From UBA6164 sp964527325 (GTDB lineage: Bacteria > Patescibacteriota > Gracilibacteria > BD1-5 > UBA6164), in contig CAZGNU010000005.1 of assembly GCA_964527325.1 (NCBI GenBank), positions 1-41,836 on the forward strand: a stretch of 41,836 nucleotides of DNA, read 5' to 3'. Under the pieces are notes generated by a model, which was given only the letters and a program-made list of their open reading frames with translations, did not search any database and was not told the DNA's origin. Both the position numbers and the translations under genes were made by a program. How positions within the stretch are numbered: position 1 is the first letter of the stretch; each line of letters begins with the position of its first letter. Of the stretch, positions 30,845 through 40,796 are shown piece after piece.

Positions 30845-31513
30845 ATGTGATTAGAAGACTATACTCCAGAAATAGAATCATCTGAAGACGGTTGAAACTC
30901 TGCTGAGTCAGCAAAGGCTAGTGCGGAAAAATTTAAAGAACAAGCAAAAAAAGCTTGAAAACACGTTAAAAAAACCAGAAAAGATGAAAAAAAAGCTAAA
31001 AAATATGATTTTTTATTAGCTGGTTTTTTGGTGAAAATAATTGTAGATAAAAAATATGATTTTATTCTTGATAGTCTTTTCCCAACAATACATGCCTGAT
31101 ACCCTTCTAACTTTATTTTATGAATACTTTCATTAATAAATATTGAGATAAGTAATAAAATCAGAGAAATTTCTGGTAAAAAGCAAATAAACTTTTTATA
31201 TAAAACAGAAAAAGAACCTAGAGAATTTGATGATGCCCATATTCGTCCAGAAATAAAGGACAGAATAAATTATTGGATAGAAGATATAATTGATAGTGTT
31301 GTAATAGAATACTCAAATATTCAAACAGATAAATTAAAAACCTTATTAGAAAGTGATAATAAACAATTACTAACTTACACTCAAAAAGTATTTAGTTTTT
31401 TCCTAAAAGAAATCAACATAAATATAACTCCTGAAAAATCAGAAAATATTTCAAAATTTATACTCAGTGAAGTTAAAAAATCCGTAGGTAATTTGAATAT
31501 TGAAAAGATATAA
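30845..31513 (+). CDS. Hypothetical protein
   Basis: 222 residues, starting ATG TGA (M-G). The first ~60 residues are polar and charged with a probable coiled coil (AEKFKEQAKKAGKHVKKTRK), followed by a region with moderately hydrophobic stretches (FLLAGFLVKIIVDKKYDF, FILGILSLINI) that might associate with the membrane, and a long helical C-terminus. No family recognised. Ends just before a terminator and the fusA promoter. Confidence 0.6.
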
Positions 31514-31516
31514 AAC

Positions 31517-31538
31517 AAAGCCCTTTAAAGGGCTTTTA
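31517..31538 (+). terminator. Intrinsic terminator
   Basis: AAAGCCCTTT/AAAGGGCTTT palindrome with a trailing T, four bases after the stop of the preceding gene. Confidence 0.8.
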
Positions 31539-31555
31539 ATAAAGCAAAAAAACAT

Positions 31556-31583
31556 TTGACAAAAAATATATATTACATAGAAT
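31556..31583 (+). promoter_or_regulatory. Promoter of fusA
   Basis: TTGACA (31556-31561) and TAGAAT (31578-31583, five of six) with a 16-base spacer, 40 bases before the fusA start. Confidence 0.65.
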
Positions 31584-31623
31584 TCGCACACAAATAAATT
31601 TTAAATTTTAAATATTACTACAG

Positions 31624-33768
31624 ATGGCTAAAGTAACTCCTTTAGATAAGATCAGAAATATAGGTATAATTGCCCATATTGATGCAGGTAAAACTACTGC
31701 AACTGAAAGAATTTTATACTATACAGGTAGAATTCACAAAATTGGTGAAACTCACGATGGTGAAGGTACAATGGATTGGATGGAACAAGAACAAGAAAGG
31801 GGTATTACAATTACTTCTGCTGCTACTACATGTTTCTGGAGAGAACATCAAATAAATATTATTGATACTCCAGGTCACGTGGATTTTACAATTGAAGTAG
31901 AAAGATCTCTAAGAGTATTAGATGGTTGAGTTGCTGTATTTGATGGTTCTCAATGAGTTGAACCTCAATCTGAAACTGTATGGAAACAAGCTGATAAATA
32001 TTCAGTACCTAGAATCGCATTTATAAACAAAATGGATAAAATGGGTGGTGATTTTGAAATGAGTCTTGATACTATTAAAAAAAGATTAGCATGAGATAAA
32101 GTTGTAGCTATTCAATATCCTATTGGAGCTGCTGATACTTTTTCTGGTATAGTTGATTTAATAGAAATGAAAGCTTTTAATTTTGAAGGTGATTCTGGTG
32201 AAAATGTTACTGAAATCGATATTCCTGCTGATATAAAAGATAGATGTGTAGAATTAAGAGAAGAAATGGTTGAAAAAGTTGCTTGATTTGATGATGATTT
32301 AATGGAAAAATATTTTGATAAAGGTGATTTAGAGGTTGCTGATATTAAAAAAGGTTTAAGAAAAGCAATTTGTACTAATGATTTATATGCTGCTGTTTGT
32401 GGATCTGCTCTACAAAATATTGGTGTACAAATGGTTATTGATGCTGCTGTTGATTATCTACCAAGTCCTATGGATGTTAATGAAGGTAAAATTGATTGTA
32501 AAGATGTTGATTCAAAAGAAAACTTTAAACAAATTGATGTTGCTAATGATTCTCCTTTAGCTGCTATTTCATTTAAAATAGCAACTGATCCTTTCGTTGG
32601 TAGATTAACTTTTACTAGAGTATATGCTTGAACTCTTAAATCAGGTTCATATATATATAATGCTACTACTGGTTCAAAAGAAAGAGTAGGTAGATTATTA
32701 CAAATGCATGCAAATGATAGAGTTGAAATTCCTGAAATTCCAGCTTGAAATATTGGTGCAATTATCGGTTTAAAAAATACTAAAACATGAGATACTCTAT
32801 GTGACGTTAATGATAAATTCTTAGTTGAATCTATTGAATTTCCAGCTCCAGTAATCTCAATTTCAGTTGAACCTAAATCTAAAAGTGATCAAGAAAAAAT
32901 GTGATTAGCTCTTAGTAAATTAGCTGAAGAAGATCCTTCATTTAAAGTTGCTACTGATCCTGAAACTGCTCAAACTATTATTTCTGGTATGGGTGAGCTT
33001 CACCTTGATATTATTGTTGATAGAATGAGAAGAGAATTTAGTGTAGAATGTAATGTTGGTGAACCACAAGTTAGTTACAGAGAAACTCTTAAAAATGTTG
33101 CAACTGATGTTGAACATAAATACTCTAAACAAACTTGAGGTAGAGGTCAATATGGTCACGTTGTTATCACTTTCGAACCATATAAAGAAATGGATGAAGA
33201 TGATATAAAAGCTGAATTAAAAGAAAAACCTACAAATAAATTTGTAAACAAGATTGTTGGTGGTACTATCCCAAAAGAATATATCCCAGGTGTACAAAAA
33301 TGATTAAATGAAGCATATGCAAAAGGGTTTGTTGCTGGATACCAAATGGTAGACATCAAAGCTACTCTTACTTTCGGTTCATTCCATGAAGTTGATTCAT
33401 CTGAACTATCATTTAAATTAGCTGCATCTAAAGCCTTCAAAGAAGCCTGTACAAAAGCAAGAGCTACTCTACTTGAACCTATAATGAAAGTTGAAGTTAA
33501 CACTCCTGAAGAATATATGGGAGACGTTATCGGACAAATAAACTCTAAAAGAGGTAGAATTGAAGAAATGGGTGACAGAGGGCAAGCAAAAATTGTTACA
33601 GCCTACGTTCCACTTTCTGAAATGTTTGGATACATGACTGACCTAAGATCAGCTTCTCAATGAAGAGCCACATACTCAATGGAATTCGATCACTACGAAG
33701 AAGTTCCAACAAATGTTGCTACAAAGATTAGAGAAGATAGAGGGTTTGTATTACCGGATGAAGATTAA
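31624..33768 (+). CDS. fusA: Elongation factor G
   Basis: 714 residues, the GTPase that drives translocation. G1 is AHIDAGKTT (17-25), G2 region RGITITSAAT, G3 DTPGHVDF (81-88), G4 NKMD (135-138); all five EF-G domains follow and the C-terminus is HYEEVPTNVATKIREDRG. TGA glycines at codons 102 and 111 fall in LDGGVAVFDGSQGVEP, fixing the code. It stands alone without rpsL, rpsG or tuf. The last ~78 codons differ from three displaced copies downstream mainly by synonymous changes, which suggests that the present 3' end arrived by recombination. Confidence 0.97.
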
Positions 33769-33784
33769 GAACATCACATTTTTT

Positions 33785-33816
33785 AAAAACACCAAATTAA
33801 TTTGGTGTTTTTTGTT
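33785..33816 (+). terminator. Terminator of fusA (type T1)
   Basis: AAAAACACCAAATT and its complement form a perfect stem, then T-rich sequence. A close relative occurs at 40137-40166 behind the ATPase of cassette 3, whereas the displaced fusA tails are followed by a different terminator type. Confidence 0.85.
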
Positions 33817-33968
33817 TTTTTAGATAAAATCATAAAAAATATATATTATGTTATAAATAAAGTAAGAAAGCTATTATGATTTCCAAAAACATTAGCACCT
33901 ACTGCATATTATAGTAATTATTTTTTAACAGAAATTAAATTTTTATTAAAAAGATAATTTTTCCAAGG

Positions 33969-34016
33969 TATAAAACAAATAAAAACCTTGATTTTTTTAT
34001 GGTCTTATGTTATAAT
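33969..34016 (+). promoter_or_regulatory. Shared upstream block and promoter of cassette 1
   Basis: TTGATT (33988-33993) and TATAAT (34011-34016), 17 apart. The block GTATAAAACAAATAAAAACC at 33969 onward recurs with small changes at 38759-38790 upstream of the ATPase in cassette 3. CAAGGT/ACCTTG around it (from 33964) can form a weak hairpin. The stretch 33817-33968 also contains an unassigned open frame without a good start. Confidence 0.5.
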
Positions 34017-34049
34017 TATCTTGAATTTTATATGGTGATATAAGTTATT

Positions 34050-35309
34050 ATGATAAAAAGAAGTATATTAAAAGATATAAAATATTGGGTTTGAAAGGAT
34101 AAAGTTATAGTTTTAAAGGGGCAAAGACAAGTTGGTAAAACTACTTTATTAAAACAAATAAAATCAGAGCTGGACGATAATTGAAACAATACTTTATATT
34201 ATTCAGCAGATAAAGAATTATGAAATCCAATTTTTGATAATGTTAAATTTTTTATAAAATATATTCAAGATCAAATAAAACTAAATAAGAAAAAAAAGAC
34301 CTTTATATTTATTGATGAGTTTCAATACATAAAATGAGCCTGATTATTTATGAAAGTATTATTTGATGAGTTTAAAGATACTATTCAATTCATTGTATCA
34401 TGATCAAGTAGTTTAGAAATTACAAAAAACACAGAATTTTTGACTTGAAGAAAAGTAGAATTTTATATATGACATATCAGCTTTTTTGAATTTCTTAATT
34501 ATAAATCAAATAATCAGTATAAAAGTATTGATTTATTAGATATTGAGCAATTGAAATATGTACAAAGTGTTTATAAAAATGACATAGAAAAACATCTTTT
34601 AGAATATATAAATTATTGATGATATCCTGAAGTTTGTATCACAAACAATATAAAAGAAAAAAATACTATATTAAAAGAAATAGTGTCAACATATATTAAA
34701 AAAGATATTATTGAGTTTTTAAAAATTGAAAATACAAGCGCATTTAATAATTTAATTAAATTATTATGTGATTCTGTATGAAACTTAGTTAATAAATCAG
34801 AATTAACCAATAATTTAAATGTAAATCATGAAACATTAACTAGATATTTAGATATATTAGAATGAACTTTTATTTTTAAATTTATTAAACCGTATTTTAA
34901 AAATATCAGAAAAGAACTTTCTAAAATGCCTAAAGTTTTTATTAATGATATTTGAACACTAAACAATATTATGTCTAAAAAATATGATTCTTTAGATTTA
35001 ATTTCTGGAAATATAATAGAAAATATTATATATAATAAATTATCATTTGATTATGAATTAGATAATATCTTTTTTTATAGAACTATATCAAAAAGTGAAA
35101 TAGATTTTATAGTACAAAAAGATGATCAAATATTACCTATAGAAGTAAAATTTAGAAATAAAATAATGAATATGCCTGTATCAATTAATAATTTTTCAAA
35201 GTTATATGATGATGTTAAATATAAGTTATTAATTACAAAGGATGATTTAAAAATTGATTGAAATAATATTTATATCCCATATTATTTATTTTTATTATCT
35301 AACAAATAA
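34050..35309 (+). CDS. AAA ATPase, DUF4143-type (cassette 1)
   Basis: 419 residues. Walker A GQRQVGKTT at residues 24-32, Walker B FIFIDEFQ, VSGSSSLEI sensor, TGRKVEFYIGHISFFEFL (family signature), winged helix NLNVNHETLTRYLDILEGTF and C-terminal KSEIDFIVQ with ILPIEVKFRNK, so the D-xn-EVK residues are intact. The stop codon lies inside the first bases of the displaced fusA tail (ACAAATAAAC), in a different frame from EF-G. The gene is the only one in its cassette, bounded by fusA and tail 2. Confidence 0.85.
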
Positions 35310-35536
35310 ACTCTAAAAGAGGTAGAATCGAAGAAATGGGTGACAGAGGACAAGCAAAAATTGTTACAGCCTACGTTCCACTTTCAGAAATGTTCGGATA
35401 CATGACTGACCTAAGATCAGCTTCTCAATGAAGAGCTACATGCTCAATGGAATTCGACCACTACGAAGAAGTTCCAACAAATGTTGCTACTAAGATTAGA
35501 GAAGACAAAGGGGTTGTATTACCTGATGAGGATTAA
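35302..35536 (+). pseudogene. fusA: Displaced fusA 3' end, tail 2
   Basis: 235 bases aligning without indels to fusA 33534-33768, including the stop codon. I count 13 differences; ten are synonymous (mostly third positions) and three change residues (Tyr to Cys, Arg to Lys, Phe to Val). That pattern shows it diverged from the current fusA while coding. It has no start codon or promoter of its own in the EF-G frame. Confidence 0.92.
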
Positions 35537-35552
35537 GAAAATATTTGAATTT

Positions 35553-35588
35553 AAAAAATCTATACTTATATTTTAAGTATAGATTTTT
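35553..35588 (+). terminator. Terminator behind tail 2 (type T2)
   Basis: AAAAAATCTATACTTA / TAAGTATAGATTTTT. The CTATACTTA stem recurs behind tails 3 and 4. Confidence 0.85.
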
Positions 35589-35596
35589 ATTGATTT

Positions 35597-36295
35597 TTAA
35601 TTTTTATTCCGCATAGAATAAAAATCTCAACATCTTTCATCAATCTTAGTTGCTTTTAAAACAAACTCTTTATTATGTATTAATGTAAAGCTTGCAAGAA
35701 ACGTGTTACGATAATCCCTTTTAATAGCATTTAACATAAATTCCTGATCATTTCAATATTTTTCAGGCATATATATTCTATAATGTTCAAAAATTCTACG
35801 ATTGTCTATCTTACTGCAAACTGTTTCCATATATTTTATAACAATATCTTTATCATTTCTAATTTCCTCTGGAAGAAGCTGAATAATCATAGGATGATTT
35901 TTAATAGCCTTAATTATAATATCTCTATCTTTTTTTAATTCTTTTGATAAACTAGTATAACGAGATCAGTCTAAGCTAAGTAACCTTAATGCATCCTCCT
36001 TGTTACCTCTGTCCTTAATAGTAAGATAATCCTTAAAACGTAGATCCATATCAACCAATTTTCCCATAAAATCTATATCTTGTTGTAAGTTTATTGGCAT
36101 ATTTTTTACAAAAGATTCTATTTTGGGATAGGCATATTGGGGTCCGCTGTCTTTAATTCTATCAGCCAAAATCTTAGCAGCTTCTAACGCTTTTCTTTTA
36201 GTTCACTCTATATTATTTTTCAAATCATCAATTTGATTTTTGGTATTTTGTTTATCCTGATAATTTTCTCTATTTCACCCTTCTAAATTTCACAT
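35597..36295 (-). CDS. DUF4116-like hypothetical protein (cassette 2)
   Basis: 232 residues, starting ATG TGA AAT (M-G-N-LEGGN). The second half has repeats of the kind ...KDRDIIIKAIKNHPMIIQLL, NDKDIVIKYM, NDQEFMLNAIKRD, HNKEFVLKATK, resembling the DUF4116 repeat found in proteins of unknown function. The 5' region shares about 60 bases with that of the gene at 38658, although the proteins diverge after the first residues. A small hairpin TTTTTATTC/GAATAAAAA covers the last codons. Confidence 0.65.
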
Positions 36296-36347
36296 ATTTG
36301 TTTATATTAATAATAAATGTACTTATATTATATTGTGCAAATTTTGA
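36288..36347 (-). repeat. Shared 5' block, copy in cassette 2
   Basis: From TTTCACATATTTG to GCAAATTTTGA, covering the first codons and upstream region of the minus-strand gene; contains TATAAT on the minus strand (36327-36332). Nearly identical to 38651-38715, which has one additional TTATA. Confidence 0.8.
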
Positions 36348-36475
36348 GACTGTTTTCTTTATTTTAAGAAAAATATAAAAATTTGGTGGAAATTTTTTCT
36401 TGTGGAAAATCAACATAAAAACTTGCAATATATTAAAATATCATTAGAATAATAGCATATATATATTATATAACA

Positions 36476-37051
36476 ATGATAAATATGAATTTTTTTAAGC
36501 TTCTTAAGTCCTGAAAATCAGTTTTTAGAATAGATGATTTAAAATTATTACTAGATACTAATAATGAAAATACAATTAGAAATTATTTATCTAGAGCACA
36601 AAAAAGGGGCTTATTAAAAAATATCTATTATGGTATTTGGTGTTTAGTAGATAAAAAAGTAAATATATTTGAATTTGCTTGTAAATTAAGAAAAAAATCT
36701 TATATATCATTTGAAACAGTTTTAAAAAGAGAAGCTGTTATATTTCAACATTACGGTGAGAATATATTTTTAGCTTCAAATAATAGTATACAAAAACAAG
36801 CTTTGCAAAAAGAATTTACCTTTTTAAAAATAAAAGATTCTATTTTATTAAATCCTATCTGAATTATTCATAAATGAAATTTTACTATTGCTTCAACAGA
36901 AAGAGCTATTTGTGATAGAATTTATTTATCAAAAAATTATTATTTTGATGATTTAAGTAATATAAATTTTGAAAAATTAAAAGAAATTTCAAAAATTTAT
37001 AATAAAAGAGTTATTTTAGAAGTTAAAAACTTAATAAAAAATGCTAAATAA
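36476..37051 (+). CDS. AbiEi-like antitoxin
   Basis: 191 residues. The N-terminal winged helix (FKLLKSGKSVFRIDDLKLLL, then TIRNYLSRAQKRGLLKNIYYGIW) and the C-terminal part with ISFETVL and TIASTERAICDRIYL match the AbiEi/DUF6088 type of antitoxin-regulator, which represses its own operon and neutralises AbiEii in type IV systems. The stop overlaps the start of the next gene (ATGCTAAATAA), the usual toxin-antitoxin coupling. ATG at 36476 is taken; another at 36485 is possible. Confidence 0.8.
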
Positions 37052-37778
37052 AGAAAAACATAGACAAATTATGTTCAATATATTAAAGGATATTTTTGAA
37101 TCAGATTTATCATCTGTACTAGCTTTCAAATGATGAACATGTGCTTATTTTTTATATTGACTTGAAAGATTTTCAACTGATTTAGATTTTGATTTAATAT
37201 GAATTGATCAAAATTTAGATAAAAAATTAATACAAATACTTAACAAGTATTGAAAAATAAAAGAGTGACAAAAAAGACTTATACTCTCATACTGAAAAAA
37301 AGATTATAATATAAAAATTGACATATGTCGAAATATTAATAAATCAAATAATTATAAAATATTAAATTTTTTTGGTACTGATATAAGAGTTCAAGAAAAA
37401 TCCACCATGTTTTCAAATAAACTGATTGCTTTACTTGAAAGAAACACAAATAGAGATATTTATGATGTTTACTTTTTTTTAAAAAATACTTTTGATATAA
37501 ATGAAAATTTAATACTAGAAAGAACAAAAGAAACAAAAAAAGAACTTTTTTTGAAAATAGTAAAAAAATTAGAAAAATTATGAACAAATTATAAAATTTT
37601 AGATTGATTATGAGAAGTTTTAAAAGATGAAAAACATAAAAGTTTTGTGAAAAATAAATTAATAAATGACTTAATTTGATTATTAAAGTTTGAAATTAAC
37701 CACTACGAAGAAGCTCCAACAAATGTTGCTACTAAGATTAGAGAAGATAGAGAGGGTGTGTTACATGATGAGGATTAA
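37041..37778 (+). CDS. AbiEii-like toxin fused in frame to the EF-G C-terminus
   Basis: 245 residues. KGGTCAYFLYGLERFSTDLDFDL carries the nucleotidyltransferase GG-xn-DxD signature of AbiEii (DUF1814); the later FSNKLIALLERNTNRDIYDVYFFL is also typical. AbiEii-type toxins transfer nucleotides to RNA targets such as tRNA acceptor stems in related systems. The toxin's likely natural end, near FVKNKLINDLIGLLKFE, runs without a stop into NHYEEAPTNVATKIRED, that is the last ~26 residues of EF-G in its own frame. Whether the tail affects activity is unknown. Confidence 0.82.
37696..37778 (+). pseudogene. fusA: Displaced fusA 3' end, tail 3
   Basis: About 80 bases matching the end of fusA from ACCACTACGAAGAAG to the stop, with ACTAAGATT and GATGAGGATTAAGAAA as in tail 2. 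Several changes, including CCT to CAT in the penultimate codons, indicate decay. It is read as the C-terminus of the AbiEii ORF. Confidence 0.88.
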
Positions 37779-37794
37779 GAAAGTAATTTAAATC

Positions 37795-37829
37795 AAAAAA
37801 CCTATACTTAAAATTAAGTATAGGTTTTT
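37795..37829 (+). terminator. Terminator behind tail 3 (type T2)
   Basis: AAAAAACCTATACTTA / TAAGTATAGGTTTTT; same stem core as behind tail 2. It lies five bases from the stop of the converging gene. Confidence 0.85.
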
Positions 37830-37833
37830 AAGT

Positions 37834-38658
37834 TTAATAAATTCTATCTATTTCTTCAGTAAGAGAAAGAAATTGTTTTTTAATATTCGGAATAGGATTA
37901 CTTATTGCTAATAATGGTGACCCTTTATATTTTGAAAGCACGAATTTTATATCTTTGACTTCTTGTTTATCAGTAATCTTATAAGGGGTTCTAATTAATT
38001 TTTTCATTACCTCTTTAAATCCCCAAAATAATAATTGTTTTTCTTTCCAACTAACCATATTCTTATAAATTCGATCTCATTCAAGAGTTTTAAATTCTTC
38101 AATTTTTGAAAGAATATTTTTAAATTTTACAAAATTAAATTCTAAAGGATTTAAACTCATTTCATTATCAATAGTTGGTCTTATTTTTTTAAAAAATTCT
38201 TGTTCTTGCTTTATAAAATCCTCTAGTTTGACATAATTCTTATATTTTTGTAAATCATCCTGTGTTTGTTTAATTTCTTCCGTATTTATTCATTCACTTT
38301 TTGCGCGTTCTAATAATTCAATAATTACATCCAAATGTTCTTGTGTAGGATTACTTAAAAATAAATTTTTCTGTTTATCAATTTTATAATTATATTCTTC
38401 AAAATTATTAATATCAAAATTTCAAAACAATAAATCAATTTTCAAATCTCACAACATTTCTTCTACTTCTTTTTTATCAGATACATGTAAATCTTCTATT
38501 TCTTTGTCTATTTGTTTTAGCTGCTTAAAAACTTTTAGCTTTTCTGAAAGTGGAACTTTTTTATATTTCATGGATAAATCTACAAGTTCATTTTTTAAAT
38601 CTTCTGAAGTTTTTTTAACCACATTACTTTCAATATTTCACTGTTCAATATTTCACAT
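37834..38658 (-). CDS. Coiled-coil hypothetical protein (cassette 3)
   Basis: 274 residues, starting M-G-N-IEQGNIES. Long helical segments with heptad-like spacing (residues about 20-75 and 125-165) and a C-terminal part with KYKGSPLLAISNPIPNIKK. No catalytic motif. It occupies the same position as the DUF4116-like gene in cassette 2, with the same 5' block, but the bodies are not alike by eye. Confidence 0.6.
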
Positions 38659-38715
38659 ATTTGTTTATATTAATAATAAATGTACTTATATTATATTATA
38701 TTGTGCAAATTTTGA
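38651..38715 (-). repeat. Shared 5' block, copy in cassette 3
   Basis: TTTCACATATTTG to GCAAATTTTGA; matches 36288-36347 except for an extra TTATA. It holds the start codon, leader and -10 element of the minus-strand gene. Confidence 0.8.
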
Positions 38716-38758
38716 AGGCTATTTTTCGATATTTGCACAAAAAATAATTTACAATTAC

Positions 38759-38790
38759 GTATAAAACAAATAAAACCATTGATTTTTTAT
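38759..38790 (+). repeat. Shared upstream block of the ATPase in cassette 3
   Basis: GTATAAAACAAATAAAACCA and the following TTGATTTTTTAT match the block at 33969-34000 ahead of the cassette 1 ATPase. Confidence 0.65.
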
Positions 38791-38864
38791 TTGCAAAATA
38801 AGAAAATTATGATAAAATATTTCTTGTACAGAAGAAACATTTTTATTATTTAATTATTTTTCTT

Positions 38865-40109
38865 ATGGTTACGAAAGTTTTAAAAGCAAAAATTATAGAA
38901 AGAACTTTTTATATGGAAAAAATATGAAATTTTTTATGATCAAATTTAATTAAAGTTTTAGTTGGTCAAAGAAGAGTTTGAAAAAGTTTTATTTTAAAAG
39001 CAATTATAAAGAAACTATATAAAGAAAAATCTATATTAAAACAAAATATTTTTTATATAAATAAAGAGCTTTCGCAATTTGATCACATAAATGAGTATAA
39101 TGATTTAAAAAAAGAATTTGAAATATTTTTATCACATAGTTCAAAAAATAATAAAATATTTATATGAATAGATGAAGCACAAGAAATACAATGATGGGAA
39201 AAATTTGTTAATTCTAAGCAGGTAGAATATTGAAATAAAATTGAAATTTTTGTTACCTGAAGTAATTCTAATATGCTTTCTTGAGAATTAGCAACTCTAC
39301 TTTCATGAAGATACATAGAATTTGAAATTTTTCCTTTAAGCTTCTCTGAGTTTTGTATTTTTAAAAAAGTACAAGAAAATAAACAAGAATTTCTTGAATA
39401 TATGAAATTTTGATGATTACCATGAATTTTTAACTTAAAACATAATGAAGAAATAATATTTTCTTACCTAAGATCTGTTTATGATACAATTGTTTTAAAA
39501 GATATTATAGGTCATTATAATATAAAAAATATTGCCTTTTTTCATAGACTTTATAAATATATTTTTACAAATATTTCATTTATTTTTTCTGCAAAATCTA
39601 TTAGTAATTATTTAAAAAATCAAAATATAAAAATATCAGTAGATTCTGTTTTAAATTTTTTATCATATTGAGAAAGTACTTACATCTTAAATAAAGTTGA
39701 TTCTTACAGACCAGATACTAAAAAGTTTTTTAAAATATATAATAAATATTATGTTTGAGATTTATGACTAAGAAATGCTTTAATTTGATTTAATTCTTCA
39801 AATTGATTTTGAAAAATTTTAGAAAATTATATTTTTCTCGTATTAAAAAGATACTGATATAAAATAAAAATTGGTAGATTAAAAGATAATAAAGAAATTG
39901 ATTTTATAGCAGAAAAAAAATGAATTACTAAATACTTTCAAATAGCATATTTATTAACTTCTGAATCTACTATAGAAAGAGAATTTTCAAGCCTGGAACA
40001 AGTTAATGATTCTTGGGAAAAATATGTAGTTTCTTTAGATGATGTAAATTTTTGAATAAAAAATGGTATAAAACATATTAATATACTAGATATTGAAAAA
40101 GTATTGTAA
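38865..40109 (+). CDS. AAA ATPase, DUF4143-type (cassette 3)
   Basis: 414 residues. Walker A GQRRVGKS at residues 34-41, Walker B IFIGIDEAQE, VTGSNSNML sensor, LSGRYIEFEIFPLSFSEF signature. The C-terminal nuclease-like part keeps KEIDFIAEKK but the EVK element is degraded to YFQIAYL, so the putative lysine is lost. Followed by a T1-type terminator. Different subgroup from the cassette 1 ATPase by sequence, so not a simple duplication. Confidence 0.83.
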
Positions 40110-40136
40110 ATGTATTGAAAATATAACTGACCTTTC

Positions 40137-40170
40137 AAAAACACCAACTTTAAATTTGGTGTTTTTTTAT
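40137..40170 (+). terminator. Terminator behind the cassette 3 ATPase (type T1)
   Basis: AAAAACACCAA / TTTGGTGTTTTT, nearly the same stem as the terminator behind fusA at 33785. Its presence here may mark an older junction. Confidence 0.8.
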
Positions 40171-40268
40171 TTTTTTTAAACAAAAAGAATATATAGGGTA
40201 TATAAAATATTTGCAATAATAAAAAAATTAATATAATATTAAAAATCTAATTAATAATCCTAAATTTT

Positions 40269-40436
40269 ATGAACATTGAAACAGAAAAAAATATAATTGA
40301 TAAAAAATTATATATAGATTCAAATACATTATCAAAAAAACTTGATAATGTTATAATTAATGAGTCTAAAATTTTAAGAAAAAATTTAAAAAAATCAGAA
40401 AATATTAACAATAATATACCATATAGTTATGCATAA
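40269..40436 (+). CDS. Small ORF, possible antitoxin-like partner
   Basis: 55 residues, highly charged and asparagine-rich (MNIETEKNIIDKKLYIDSNT...), likely helical. Its stop overlaps the start of the next ORF (ATGCATAA), as in toxin-antitoxin pairs. No family can be named. Confidence 0.4.
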   Translation: MNIETEKNIIDKKLYIDSNTLSKKLDNVIINESKILRKNLKKSENINNNIPYSYA

Positions 40437-40734
40437 GGTATTATTTAAATTAAATGTTTTTGAATATTTATCATGATATTTTAGAATATATAGAGAATAT
40501 TATGAAAATTTATATAAAGATAGTTGAATATGGTCTGAAAATAAAATAATAGATTGATATATACAAGAGTCTATTCAAAGAAAAAAAGAAATAATTAAAA
40601 TAACAAGCAAAAATTGTTACAACCTACGTTCCACTTTTAGAAATGTTCGGATATATGACAGCTTCTCAATGAAGAACCACATATGGGGTGGAATTCGACC
40701 ACTACGAAGAAGTTCCAACAAATGTTGCTATTAA
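40429..40734 (+). CDS. Small ORF truncated into fusA tail 4
   Basis: 101 codons. The first ~58 (MHKVLFKLNVFEYLSGYFRI and on to QRKKEIIKI) are native; the rest (TSKNCYNLRSTF onward) is fusA tail 4 read out of the EF-G frame, ending at a TAA created there. The original gene was probably longer and lost its 3' end at the junction. No family recognised. Confidence 0.45.
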
Positions 40735-40777
40735 GATTAGAGAAGATAAAGGGGTTGTTTTACCTGATGAAGACTAA
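40603..40777 (+). pseudogene. fusA: Displaced fusA 3' end, tail 4
   Basis: About 175 bases matching fusA from ACAAGCAAAAATTG to the stop, with a 12-base in-frame deletion after ATGAC (TGACCTAAGATC is missing) and further substitutions. It shares CGACCACTACGAAG with tail 2 rather than the current fusA CGATCACTACG. The most decayed of the long tails and the furthest from fusA. Confidence 0.9.
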
Positions 40778-40796
40778 TTCTAAATTATTTAAAACC

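Noticed and set aside
33840..33960. Small gene encoding a GFPKTLAPTAYYSN-like peptide
   Set aside because: An open frame exists but there is no acceptable start codon, and it lies between the fusA terminator and the next promoter; at most a remnant.
35302..35536. Tail 2 as a separate small functional gene
   Set aside because: It is an exact-length match to the end of fusA with no start codon or promoter in the EF-G frame; a gene fragment is the simpler reading.
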